Source of the DNA: an uncultured Granulosicoccaceae bacterium | Lineage (GTDB): Bacteria > Pseudomonadota > Gammaproteobacteria > Granulosicoccales > Granulosicoccaceae | Reading direction: 5' to 3' | Assembly: GCA_938045275.1 (NCBI GenBank) | Contig: CALIMV010000177.1 | Span: 1-64,000, forward strand | Length of the DNA stretch: 64,000 nucleotides | Shown here: positions 38,382 through 48,403 of the stretch, in pieces | Layout of the letters: each line of letters opens with the position of its first letter | Position numbering within the stretch: position 1 is the first letter of the stretch | The notes under the pieces: generated by a model | The model's database searches: none | The model's input: the letters and a program-made list of their open reading frames with translations, nothing else | What the model was told of the DNA's origin: nothing | Translations under genes and position numbers: made by a program

Positions 38382-40619
38382 CTACTTCGATTTAAACGTG
38401 CTAAAAAAATGCAGCAACGAAAGTATCAGTAATCCGGATTTTGATACCGCGCCGGAGCCTGCAGCCGCAGGCGCGTTATTTCCGCTACCGGCTGTGGTTG
38501 CGCTGCCAACAGGTTCACCTGCGAGCAGCAAATGTTCTGTCGAAGCAGTGCCTTTCTGTATGTCGAACGAAGCAACATTGTTCGACGTTATAAAGTCTTT
38601 GGTAGTAGTCGGTGTTAATTGTCCGGTTATAAAAGAACCGGTTGTTACATTTGCATCGTTTACTTGAAAAGACAAGGTGCGTCGCTCACCAGCCTGCAGC
38701 TCGCTGATAATGCATTCAGCACTGGTTGGTGACACTGGGTTACAGCCGGCCGGGTAGCTAACCAGGCCAGCGGTACTGGTTTCGACTACTAGCGAGGCAT
38801 CTACCGTAATTTCAGAATCCAGGTTATGAGCTTCAAACGTGACACCCATCGCTCCATCATCAACCAGCAACGCAACGTCAATTGAATCAACAAGACAGAA
38901 TTTGCTACGTGCACCCGAGAGTGAGGCCTGAGAGCAACCACTGAATTCAACTTCCGTACGAGCCGATATGTGTGGCCACATAAGCTTGGTGGTATCTTGA
39001 TTACAACTGGTGTCTGAATCGTGTTGTGAGCCGAGAGAATGGCCCAGCTCATGGGTAAGCAGTACATCGCCAATCGCACTCGGCGTGGTGATACCAACAT
39101 CATAACCATCGGTACGACACAACGTATCTATCCATGCCAACCCTAAAGTACTGTCTGTGCGTTGTTTGCCGGTAAAAAGGTAGGTCAAAACGCTGTCGTT
39201 AAAAAGGGCACGGTTATCCTGTCTATATTGCCTGAAACTATTAAGATAATCTTCCAGTGTCGCAGGTGCGCTGAGCATTCCGTTGTAGTCATTGTCGCCA
39301 AACACCTGCACTTCATCCACTGCCAGTGCAAGACCAAATTGTCTGTATATGCCATCTGCAACATTTAACTGATTTAGCGCCACTACCAAACCGCTTCCGC
39401 CGTGGTATCGATCGAATTCAGCGTCCACGACAATTGATACAGGTACAACCCGTAAATCGCTATACTTGGTCGCACTTCTCGCAGCCCCCAGCTGTGGTGG
39501 TGCAACGAGCGCATCACCCTTGAGCTCTATTTCAGTGGACACCGAATCTGGCGAGCTGGCTGATCGCGTTTTTGAGCTGCGTGGTTGGTAGTAGTCAAGC
39601 GTACCGATCAGGGTGCCAGGTTGCATTGTGTATTTCTGACCAAACGCATTCGCAACACCGGATATGGTGTTTTCTACTATTACCGCTCGCACCCATGAGT
39701 CTGGATCGCCAATGACTTTACCGACGAACACACCAGCCGAAGGTGGTAGACGGTCTTGCAGACTGCCATCAACCCAAGCGGTTTCAAGTGTCAGCGGACT
39801 GGGTGTTAGAGCAAAGTCAAGATCGGTACCGTCTACATTCACCTTTATATTCCAGGCACCGGAGTCCAGTTCTTGCTTTGAGCGCATTTGACTCGCATTT
39901 GCAGCTCGCTGATTAATAATGTCTATTCGACGATCTGCTCTATCGTACCAATAGCGTGACAGCACGTTACCCGAAGGCCAGCTGCGTCCAAATGGTAGCT
40001 TGATCGCGGTATGCCTGTCTCGCAAGACTTCCAGCGCAGCTTTGGCATCCGCTGTTTGCCCTAATTGCTCAAGTGCAATAGCAACAAGATAATCTGCCGA
40101 GTCTCGATAAGACGATTCTGGATGTGTTTGCTCCAGTTGTATCAGCGTACGACGAGCTGCATCAAAGTCGTATCGGTCCATAATTTGTACGTACGCTTTC
40201 AGGTATAGCGCATCATCATGCAATGAACTTTCCTGATACTGGGTCAAGATAAAATCAAGCGAACTCAATGCACCATCAATATCTCCTGCATCACGCTTGT
40301 CCAGCGCGCTGAGATAATGACTAAGCACATTACCCGCGTCATCTGCTTCTTGCAGTGCAGCAATACGAGTCTGTACAGCCGAAATACGTTCAAACTCTGG
40401 GTAGTAAGCTTGTATCCGTCTTAATAAAGCCAAGGCTTCGTCAAACGAACGAGACTCAACCAGCTGTAATGCGTTTTCATAATGTGTAAGGGCCGGTGTT
40501 AGTTTAAATTCAGACTTTGTGATTTCGCTCGCACCAGCTACCGATACACCAAGCCCGATACAGCACAGCAGAAAAATACCGGCGCGCGCGCTTCTGATTA
40601 ACCTGAACACGTTTTGCAT
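38382..40619 (-). CDS. Secreted reprolysin-like zinc metalloprotease with N-terminal TPR-like region
   Basis: Probable exported peptidase. After a signal peptide (ending VAGASE) there is a helical, tetratricopeptide-like region (about 45-200), then a metzincin domain whose zinc motif HELGHSLGSQHD lies at 523-534 and whose Met-turn is probably KLMWPHISA. A beta-rich domain (about 565-690) resembles adhesin-like repeats. The C-terminus has a Gly/Ala/Ser linker and a hydrophobic helix ending SFFSTFKSK-like in HFFSTFKSK, suggesting membrane retention or sorting. A GTG start at 40643 is possible, but GAGG is well placed for the ATG at 40619. It follows a HAMP-domain gene by 26 bp. Substrate unknown. 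Confidence 0.85.
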   Translation of the reverse strand: MQNVFRLIRSARAGIFLLCCIGLGVSVAGASEITKSEFKLTPALTHYENALQLVESRSFDEALALLRRIQAYYPEFERISAVQTRIAALQEADDAGNVLSHYLSALDKRDAGDIDGALSSLDFILTQYQESSLHDDALYLKAYVQIMDRYDFDAARRTLIQLEQTHPESSYRDSADYLVAIALEQLGQTADAKAALEVLRDRHTAIKLPFGRSWPSGNVLSRYWYDRADRRIDIINQRAANASQMRSKQELDSGAWNIKVNVDGTDLDFALTPSPLTLETAWVDGSLQDRLPPSAGVFVGKVIGDPDSWVRAVIVENTISGVANAFGQKYTMQPGTLIGTLDYYQPRSSKTRSASSPDSVSTEIELKGDALVAPPQLGAARSATKYSDLRVVPVSIVVDAEFDRYHGGSGLVVALNQLNVADGIYRQFGLALAVDEVQVFGDNDYNGMLSAPATLEDYLNSFRQYRQDNRALFNDSVLTYLFTGKQRTDSTLGLAWIDTLCRTDGYDVGITTPSAIGDVLLTHELGHSLGSQHDSDTSCNQDTTKLMWPHISARTEVEFSGCSQASLSGARSKFCLVDSIDVALLVDDGAMGVTFEAHNLDSEITVDASLVVETSTAGLVSYPAGCNPVSPTSAECIISELQAGERRTLSFQVNDANVTTGSFITGQLTPTTTKDFITSNNVASFDIQKGTASTEHLLLAGEPVGSATTAGSGNNAPAAAGSGAVSKSGLLILSLLHFFSTFKSK

Positions 40620-40645
40620 TGCCATAGCCTCTTTGTCGTGCACCC

Positions 40646-41275
40646 TTATCCGTTTGCGGCTGGTTGCTCGTCTTTGACTACGCTGCCTTTATCGAAAAAC
40701 CCTAACGCATCACGGCAATTTACTAGCGCTTGTTCGATCTGTTCTGCATCGGGTCGTGGTTGTTGTTCCAGAGAATCCAGAATACGAGTTTGCTGGCGAG
40801 CTTCTTCTACTTTTTCGTGTATTTGCTCCAAAGCACGGTTTAACGCATCACTCAGTTCAGAGAATTCTGATGAATCGCTCGCACGTAGTCGCACGCTGAG
40901 ATTCCCATCACCAAGTTCATTCAATGCACGCCGAATAGCCAATATGGGGTTACCCAATTTGCGCATGATATAAACACCAATGGCTATGGTAACCAAAGCG
41001 TTTATGGCGAGCATAATGAATACCCAACGCATCATCACCTCTTTGGTGCTGGGTACACTCTCGGTAAGCATCTGTAGATCTTCCGAAGCGAATAAAAGTG
41101 GTGCAGTACCTGCCACCATTTCTCCAAGCAAATAGTGATAGAACAACCCTAAAACAATGGTCGATTGCACAACAAAAAAAAGCGTTAGCCATAGCACACG
41201 TCTGATTTGACGCATTTGAAAGGCTTTGTCTTTAACCAGTGATAGTGGAAATACAGCATCTGATGAGCGTGCCAT
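40646..41275 (-). CDS. Membrane protein with HAMP domain and coiled coil
   Basis: 209 residues with two membrane helices (about 26-48 and 82-104) enclosing a short periplasmic loop, then a HAMP linker (about 101-153, with GNPILAIRRALNELGDGNLSVRLR) and a coiled coil (about 150-172). There is no kinase, methyl-accepting, cyclase or other output domain, so it is a HAMP-only sensor-like or scaffold protein. Same strand as, and just upstream of, the metalloprotease gene, so they are likely co-transcribed. Role unknown. Confidence 0.8.
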   Translation of the reverse strand: MARSSDAVFPLSLVKDKAFQMRQIRRVLWLTLFFVVQSTIVLGLFYHYLLGEMVAGTAPLLFASEDLQMLTESVPSTKEVMMRWVFIMLAINALVTIAIGVYIMRKLGNPILAIRRALNELGDGNLSVRLRASDSSEFSELSDALNRALEQIHEKVEEARQQTRILDSLEQQPRPDAEQIEQALVNCRDALGFFDKGSVVKDEQPAANG

Positions 41276-41431
41276 GTTTGCCCTTTTCTATAAACACCCA
41301 ACCCGGGTAATGAATAAAAAATCGGCTCGTCGACAGATAACTTGATCAAGTTGCACCGACCTGCTGAGGAGCAGGCAGACAAGAGTTTAAAATGTGATGG
41401 AGTTGACTTCTTTACACAGCTGGAGAACCGG

Positions 41432-41938
41432 TTACTCACCACTCCAGCTAACACTGTGATCTACCAGACGATCGGCATCAAAAATGAAGCGACCATCAAC
41501 ACGCCCGCCTGCGAGCACACGTGGCAACCAGATTCGATCATCGGCCCACATTTCATCGTACGGAATTTCAGCTATATCAAACCATAACGGAATAGCTTCT
41601 TCGGTCTCGCTGGGCGTACCACTAAAACGACTGGCAACAAATACTTGTACATCAATTGAATAGCCATCGATGAATTGAAAGCGTAGCCTTCCGCAATTGG
41701 TCGATTCAACGACATCCAAACAAAGCTCTTCCTTGATTTCGCGGTGTGCGCACTGCTGTGGTGTTTCGCCTGACTCTTGCTTCCCACCGGGCCCGTTGAT
41801 CTTGCCTGCCCCAAGGCCACGCTTTTTTCGAATAAGCAGTACTTCATGTTCTCGCACCACAAAAATGAGAGTGGCTTTGTGTACAGCCTGCCAACTTGCG
41901 TTGATTTGGTCTATCGAGTGGCTATGACCTGTAGACAT
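41432..41938 (-). CDS. Nudix hydrolase, 8-oxo-dGTP diphosphatase-like (MutT/MTH1 type)
   Basis: Hydrolyses a nucleoside-diphosphate derivative; similarity to the MTH1 layout suggests oxidised purine nucleotides. The Nudix box runs GKQESGETPQQCAHREIKEE and continues LCLDV; it matches the consensus except that the late glycine of EExGU is a cysteine. N-terminal HKATLIFVVREHEVLLIRKKRGLGAGKINGPGGK is MTH1-like. Length 168 residues. It is the last gene of the murA-hisG-DAHP synthase-Nudix run, 11 bp after the DAHP synthase stop. Confidence 0.88.
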   Translation of the reverse strand: MSTGHSHSIDQINASWQAVHKATLIFVVREHEVLLIRKKRGLGAGKINGPGGKQESGETPQQCAHREIKEELCLDVVESTNCGRLRFQFIDGYSIDVQVFVASRFSGTPSETEEAIPLWFDIAEIPYDEMWADDRIWLPRVLAGGRVDGRFIFDADRLVDHSVSWSGE

Positions 41939-41949
41939 GCGAGTCGTGT

Positions 41950-43005
41950 TTAAGCTGAACGTCGGGCGACGACGGCCTGCGCCAGCTTATCCAGTAATGG
42001 TTGAGTATCACTCCAAGACAAACAGGCATCGGTAACACTCTGTCCACGAACCAGTGGTTTGGCAGACGGACTTTGGGCACCTTCAACCAGATTACTTTCT
42101 ATCATGACTCCCATAATGCGATTATCGCCATCACTAAGCTGCGCACAGATATCGCGGCACACGTAAATTTGCCGCTTGTGTTGCTTTCGGGAATTTGCAT
42201 GACTGCAATCGATCATTACATACTCAGGCAGTTTGGCCTTTTGCAATAACGAACAGGCATCGTCTACGCTGGCAGCATCATGGTTGGTGCTGGATTTACC
42301 CCCGCGCAAGATCAAATGACAATCCTGGTTTCCAGCTGTGGTGAATATACTGGAGTGACCGTTTTTAGAAACCGACAGAAAGTTGTGAGGTTGAATTGCA
42401 GCACCGATCGCATCTACGGCAATTTGCATGCTACCAGCGGTACCGTTTTTAAATCCGACAGGACAGGATAATCCTGAGGCCAGTTCACGATGCCCCTGGC
42501 TTTCAGTGGTGCGAGCACCAATTGCGCCCCATCCAACCAAGTCTGCAATGTACTGTGGGCTGATTAAATCGAGGTACTCCACACCAGCAGGTAAACCCAT
42601 GGCGTTGATATCGAATAAAAGCGTTCGTGCCAGCTCCAGTCCCTTATTAATATTGAAGCTGCCATCCATATCCGGATCGTTAATCAGACCTTTCCAGCCA
42701 ACCGTAGTGCGTGGCTTTTCGAAGTAGACGCGCATAATGATGCACAATTCATTCTGATATTGCTGCTTCAAGGCAACCAGCTTTTCGGCATATTCTCGCG
42801 CTGCATCCGGGTCGTGAATGGAGCAAGGGCCAACGACTACAGCGATACGATCGTCTTTGCCGTTAAGCATGGCACTGACTTCTGCTCGCGCACTGCTCAC
42901 GGTTTTGGCAGCATCGCTAGAGACTGGAATTTTTTGAATAAGTTCTTCTGGTTCGCGTAGCACTTGAGTGCTGGTTATACGCAGATCATCTGTTGTGGTT
43001 GTCAT
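41950..43005 (-). CDS. 3-deoxy-7-phosphoheptulonate synthase, class I (AroF/G/H type)
   Basis: First enzyme of the shikimate pathway, condensing phosphoenolpyruvate and erythrose 4-phosphate. Motifs VVVGPCSIHDPDAAREYA, MRVYFEKPRTTVGWKG, LPAGVEYLDLISPQYIADL, GARTTESQGHRELASGLS and MIDCSHANSRK mark the E. coli-type class I enzyme. Which aromatic amino acid inhibits it cannot be read. The 351-residue length is normal. It starts 20 bp after hisG, an unusual partner. Confidence 0.95.
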   Translation of the reverse strand: MTTTTDDLRITSTQVLREPEELIQKIPVSSDAAKTVSSARAEVSAMLNGKDDRIAVVVGPCSIHDPDAAREYAEKLVALKQQYQNELCIIMRVYFEKPRTTVGWKGLINDPDMDGSFNINKGLELARTLLFDINAMGLPAGVEYLDLISPQYIADLVGWGAIGARTTESQGHRELASGLSCPVGFKNGTAGSMQIAVDAIGAAIQPHNFLSVSKNGHSSIFTTAGNQDCHLILRGGKSSTNHDAASVDDACSLLQKAKLPEYVMIDCSHANSRKQHKRQIYVCRDICAQLSDGDNRIMGVMIESNLVEGAQSPSAKPLVRGQSVTDACLSWSDTQPLLDKLAQAVVARRSA

Positions 43006-43025
43006 GGTTCACTTATTTTGTTTAC

Positions 43026-43667
43026 TTAGTTTTTATTTTGCGTCACAGCCGCTTCCAGGCTTGTTAAAAGTGAACTGATCTGCTGATTGTTGGTTTTAAG
43101 AGCCGCTCGGTTGACAACTACTCGTGACGATATTTGCGCGATCATTTCCAGTGGCACAAGACCATTGGCAGCAAGCGTTGCACCCGAGTCGACTACATCG
43201 ACAATTAGATCACATAAGCCAACAATTGGTGCAAGTTCCATGGAACCATACAACTTTATAATTTCAACCTGGCGGGCATGCTGAGCAAAATGTCTTCGTG
43301 CGCAATTGGCGAACTTGGTCGCAACGCGCAGCCGCTGCGACCCATCGAGTTTGACATCAGGGTAGCCTGCAACCATTAATCGACAACGCGCGATGTTTAA
43401 ATCCAGCGGTTCAACCAAGCCGTCACCGCCATGCTCCATTAGCACATCTTTGCCTACCACCCCTAAATGGGCACCACCGAGCTGTACGTAGGTGGGAACG
43501 TCTGAGGCACGCACAATTAAAAACTGCACGTTGGGGTGGTTACTCGGAAGTATCAGTTTTCGCGATGTATCCGGGTTGTCTTGCGGCTCTATCCCCGCCT
43601 TCGCCAACAACGGCAGAGTCTCTTTAAAAATACGACCCTTAGACAGCGCTATATTCAACATAGTCAT
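43026..43667 (-). CDS. hisG: ATP phosphoribosyltransferase, short form
   Basis: First step of histidine synthesis: couples ATP with PRPP. At 213 residues it is the short form that lacks the regulatory C-terminal domain and works as a complex with HisZ. The [18 protein letters not shown] start, [14 protein letters not shown] and the PRPP-binding [17 protein letters not shown] are all present. It begins 2 bp after the murA stop. No hisZ, hisD or hisC is in the window, although hisD often follows hisG beside murA in relatives. Confidence 0.96.
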   Translation of the reverse strand: MTMLNIALSKGRIFKETLPLLAKAGIEPQDNPDTSRKLILPSNHPNVQFLIVRASDVPTYVQLGGAHLGVVGKDVLMEHGGDGLVEPLDLNIARCRLMVAGYPDVKLDGSQRLRVATKFANCARRHFAQHARQVEIIKLYGSMELAPIVGLCDLIVDVVDSGATLAANGLVPLEMIAQISSRVVVNRAALKTNNQQISSLLTSLEAAVTQNKN

Positions 43668-43669
43668 GG

Positions 43670-44950
<1,281 letters not shown>

Positions 44951-45097
44951 TTAAAATACGGTCGAATAAAGCCGACCAGCACAGCCGCATCACGGACTGC
45001 ACAGCATAATGCGTCCGAATAAAATCGAATGGTGATTACCCGGATCAGCCGCTCTTTATAGCTCACCTAATGGCTCGCATACGCGACTGGGGGAGAA

Positions 45098-45442
45098 TTA
45101 TATCAGGCTGTCCACCTGACAAACGGTTGAAATCTGACGAAGTGAGTCGGGGATATTATCAAATCTGATGTTTCGACCAGTGCGTTGCGCTTCGGCTAAC
45201 CACTCAATCATGAGCGCTAACCCTGCACTGTTGCAGTGTGTTACAGCGGCCAGATCGATCACCTGGGCATGAGCGATTGGTTGGTCAGAGTCGGCAACCT
45301 GCTTGCCATTGATTCCAGATGGACTCGCCGACATGTGCTCATTAACGGCGCCCAAAACCTGGGTCGCCGTGGTAAAGTCCAAACGCCCCGATACAGCGAT
45401 AACGCCATTGTTGGTGGCAACCTGAAAATCAGGAGTTGGCAT
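45098..45442 (-). CDS. mlaB: STAS-domain protein MlaB
   Basis: Small cytoplasmic STAS-fold subunit that stabilises the MlaFEDB phospholipid transporter. Only 114 residues, with the anti-sigma-antagonist-like pattern IDLAAVTHCNSAGLALMIEWL. The protein is poorly conserved; position after mlaC is the strongest evidence. Its ATG lies 14 bp inside the end of mlaC, so translation is coupled. Confidence 0.88.
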   Translation of the reverse strand: MPTPDFQVATNNGVIAVSGRLDFTTATQVLGAVNEHMSASPSGINGKQVADSDQPIAHAQVIDLAAVTHCNSAGLALMIEWLAEAQRTGRNIRFDNIPDSLRQISTVCQVDSLI

Positions 45443-46049
45443 TTTTGTCTTTCATGGTTTTAAGTAAACCGTCTATTCCGCCTTTCTCGATTTCACTTGA
45501 AAACGCGGTGCGATAGCTTGTTACAAGACTAATCTGATCGACCTCAATATCGTAGATTAACCAACCATCTTTCTCACGTAGCTTGTACAAAACCGGCACT
45601 GTACTGCCACTGGCTTGTTTGAAAGTGGACCTTACCACCGCCCGATCATCGCGTCGCTCTGGCTTGAAGTCTTCAAACTCGATTGATTCACCACTGTATT
45701 CGGTCAGTGCATTAGTGTAGGTGTTGAGCAACAAAGCCTTGAATTCGTTCACCAGATCGACACGTTGCTGTGCGTCAGCTTGTTTCCATGATTTGCCAAC
45801 TGCCAGCTTGGTCATGGTGTTGAAGTCGACATACGGAACCACGAATTTGTCTATTTGCTCATCCAAAAACGCTTCATCGTTTTTAATTCGATCGCTTTGC
45901 GTTTTGAGCACGTCGATCAACTGCGAGGTTGAATTAACAACCATGGCTTGCGCTGGATGATCATCCGCGGCCAACACGCCGAGAGCCAAAGTCGAAAACA
46001 ACAAGCCTGCTAATACTTGCTTGATTTTTATATTCATTAAGAAATCCAT
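45429..46049 (-). CDS. mlaC: Periplasmic phospholipid-binding protein MlaC
   Basis: Ferries phospholipid between the MlaA complex in the outer membrane and MlaFEDB in the inner membrane. Signal peptide ends near LGVLAADD; the mature part has the family segments FVVPYVDFNTMTKLAVGKSW and LREKDGWLIYDIEVDQISLVTSYR. Length 206 residues from the first ATG; a second ATG four codons on (46037) is possible. It follows mlaD by 39 bp. Confidence 0.95.
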   Translation of the reverse strand: MDFLMNIKIKQVLAGLLFSTLALGVLAADDHPAQAMVVNSTSQLIDVLKTQSDRIKNDEAFLDEQIDKFVVPYVDFNTMTKLAVGKSWKQADAQQRVDLVNEFKALLLNTYTNALTEYSGESIEFEDFKPERRDDRAVVRSTFKQASGSTVPVLYKLREKDGWLIYDIEVDQISLVTSYRTAFSSEIEKGGIDGLLKTMKDKNANS

Positions 46050-46088
46050 AGTCTTTTCTCACTCACTATTTGTACTATACCTGCCGAT

Positions 46089-46538
46089 TTACCGATTCAG
46101 TAAGACCTGACCAATAAGGCGCTCCAGCACCAAGGCCGACTGGGTCAGCGAAATTTCGTCTTCAGGCATTAAAACCGAATCTTCCGCCCCAGGCTCCAGC
46201 CCAATGTATTGCTCTCCGAGCAAACCTGCTGTGTAAATGCTCGCCGTGGTGTCTTCAGGAAAGTTATCGTATGCCTCGTCAATAGTTAGCGTCACTTTAG
46301 CCTGAAAAGTTTCAACGTCGTACTCAATTCGTGATACCTGCCCGACGCGAACGCCTCCCGCAGTTATCGGTGCGCGCTCTCGCAATCCGCCTATATTCTC
46401 AAAATAGGCCGATAACTCGTAGCCTTTCGCGCCTGAAAGGCTCGTCAGATTACTGGCTTTGAGCACCAGAAAAGCCATAGCAACCAAAAATAGCGCCATG
46501 AACAAACCTACCAATATTTCGACCGATCTAGAGTTCAT
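46089..46538 (-). CDS. mlaD: Phospholipid transport protein MlaD (MCE domain)
   Basis: Inner-membrane-anchored MCE protein forming the hexameric ring of the transporter. One helix (VEILVGLFMALFLVAMAFLVL) precedes the MCE domain, which includes AYFENIGGLRERAPITAGGVRVGQV and YTAGLLGEQYIGLEPG. A TTG two codons upstream is in frame, but the ATG at 46538 is preferred, with AAGG ten bases ahead. At about 149 residues it is slightly shorter than E. coli MlaD (183), lacking part of the C-terminal helix. Confidence 0.95.
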   Translation of the reverse strand: MNSRSVEILVGLFMALFLVAMAFLVLKASNLTSLSGAKGYELSAYFENIGGLRERAPITAGGVRVGQVSRIEYDVETFQAKVTLTIDEAYDNFPEDTTASIYTAGLLGEQYIGLEPGAEDSVLMPEDEISLTQSALVLERLIGQVLLNR

Positions 46539-46618
46539 TTGCAAATTAACCTTATAATCATTTAACCAACCGTGCTCTCAAGCACTACGCGCGCTCTGAC
46601 AAATACTTGAACTCTCAT

Positions 46619-47392
46619 TTAGAACATCAGAGCTGTTAATACAAAATCAAGGCCCAAAACAGCCAAAGATGAATATACGACTGTGTGGGTCGTCGCACTA
46701 CTAACCCCTTCAGAGGTCGGGATGCAGTCAGCGCCTTCAAAGATTGCAATCCAGCAAATAACGAACCCGAACACCAATGCTTTGAGCATTCCACTCAATA
46801 CGTCGTACCGAAAGCTCACTTCAGATTGCATTTGAGACCAGTACGCACCGGCGTCCACGCCCAGCATTTCTACGCCAACCAAATGACCACCAAGAATGGC
46901 CACAGTACCAAACATGGCCGTCAATGCCGGCACAACAATAAAACCTGCCAGCAAACGCGGAGCGTAAATCCGCTTAAATGGGTCAACCGCCATCATTTCC
47001 AACCCCGCCAATTGCTCAGTGGCTTTCATCAGACCAATTTCAGAGGTCATTGCAGAACCAGCTCGACCAGCAAACAGCAATGCTGTCAAAACTGGAGCCA
47101 ACTCACGAAACAATACCAGAGCGACGAATTGACCTAGCGCCTCTTCAGCGCCGAAGCGTACCAGGGAGTTGTAACCCTGCAACGCCAAAACCATACCGAC
47201 AAACAACCCTGAAACCAAAATGATGAGCAGCGTCATAACCCCAGTGGAGTACAACTGCTTGGTCAATAAAAACAACCTGACAAACAACGACGGTATGCCG
47301 AGTAATACTTGAAACAAAAACAAATGTGCACGACCCAGTCGCTCAAACAGCACAATCCAACCACGGCCAAATTGTTGTAACAAATCGATCAA
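46619..47392 (-). CDS. mlaE: Phospholipid ABC transporter permease MlaE
   Basis: Polytopic permease of the MlaFEDB complex. The MlaE/Ttg2B family pattern ELAPVLTALLFAGRAGSAMTSEIGLMKATEQ is clear, with about five or six helices in 257 residues. It starts at a TTG that overlaps the mlaF stop by four bases (TTGA), a coupled and unusual initiation. Confidence 0.95.
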   Translation of the reverse strand: MIDLLQQFGRGWIVLFERLGRAHLFLFQVLLGIPSLFVRLFLLTKQLYSTGVMTLLIILVSGLFVGMVLALQGYNSLVRFGAEEALGQFVALVLFRELAPVLTALLFAGRAGSAMTSEIGLMKATEQLAGLEMMAVDPFKRIYAPRLLAGFIVVPALTAMFGTVAILGGHLVGVEMLGVDAGAYWSQMQSEVSFRYDVLSGMLKALVFGFVICWIAIFEGADCIPTSEGVSSATTHTVVYSSLAVLGLDFVLTALMF

Positions 47393-48249
47393 GAGTTATC
47401 AGCCGAATATTGAGAAGCACCGCTTTTGGCACCTAAAAGATCGAGCCGGTAGTCTGGTGCGTCCAGTTGAAACGGTACTGGGCCATCGGCAGTTCCATTC
47501 AAAAATTGTTGTACCCATTCAGATTCCGACGCTCGCAACGCATCTGGCGAACCCGCTTCTACAACGCGACCGTCAGAAATAATAACGACGTAGTCAGAGA
47601 TAGACATCGATTCGAGAAGATCGTGCGACACAATAATTGAAGTAATGCCCAATGCACTGTTAACTGTCTTGATAAGTTCAAGTAATACTCCCATTGAGAT
47701 TGGGTCTTGGCCAGTAAACGGTTCGTCGTACATGATCATCATTGGGTCTAGTATCAAGGCCCGCGCCAAAGCAACTCTACGCGCCATACCGCCTGAAAGC
47801 TCTGCAGGGTAAAGGTCTCTCGCACCTCGTAAACCAACAGCATGCAGCCGCATAAGCACCAGATGACGGATTAGACTTTCGGGTAATGTAGTATGTTCAC
47901 GCAATGGAAAGGCTACATTGTCGAACACGTTGAAATCGGTGAGTAACGCACCAGATTGAAACAGCATGCCCATACGTTTACGCAGGGTATAAAGTGCAGA
48001 ACGGGATAACTTCGGTACATTCTGACCTTCGACCTCAATACTGCCATTGGACGGCTTCAGTTGCCCGCCAATGAGCTTAAGCAAGGTGGTCTTTCCGGTG
48101 CCGCTCGGTCCCATTATTGTGGTGATCTGGCCCTTTGGGATTTCCATGTCAATACCGCTGAAAATTTGTTTGGATCCACGTTGAAAGTGTAAATCCTGAA
48201 TTTTCACCAGCGGCACGGTGTTTTGTTCAGATGTAATCACATTACTCAT
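47389..48249 (-). CDS. mlaF: Phospholipid ABC transporter ATP-binding protein MlaF
   Basis: ATPase subunit of the retrograde phospholipid transporter. Walker A is GPSGTGKT at 47-54, the ABC signature is LSGGMARRVALARAL and Walker B is MIMYDEPF. A longer frame reaches 48306, but the ATG at 48249 gives the usual N-terminus (MSNVITSEQNTVPLVKIQDL) and 286 residues. It is first in mlaFEDCB, divergent from mlaA, which lies 154 bp away. Confidence 0.96.
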   Translation of the reverse strand: MSNVITSEQNTVPLVKIQDLHFQRGSKQIFSGIDMEIPKGQITTIMGPSGTGKTTLLKLIGGQLKPSNGSIEVEGQNVPKLSRSALYTLRKRMGMLFQSGALLTDFNVFDNVAFPLREHTTLPESLIRHLVLMRLHAVGLRGARDLYPAELSGGMARRVALARALILDPMMIMYDEPFTGQDPISMGVLLELIKTVNSALGITSIIVSHDLLESMSISDYVVIISDGRVVEAGSPDALRASESEWVQQFLNGTADGPVPFQLDAPDYRLDLLGAKSGASQYSADNS

Positions 48250-48403
48250 TGATAAATGCCCCGCACCAAGTGTACCAGTTTGGCCGCTTTTGCCCGCTAA
48301 CCTCATGTATCGTTTAGTAACTGTGCATTAATACGTTCAAGAAGCGGTTCAGCTACACTTGAACACCCCACTGACAAAATACTGGAACGACAGAGCTTTA
48401 ATC

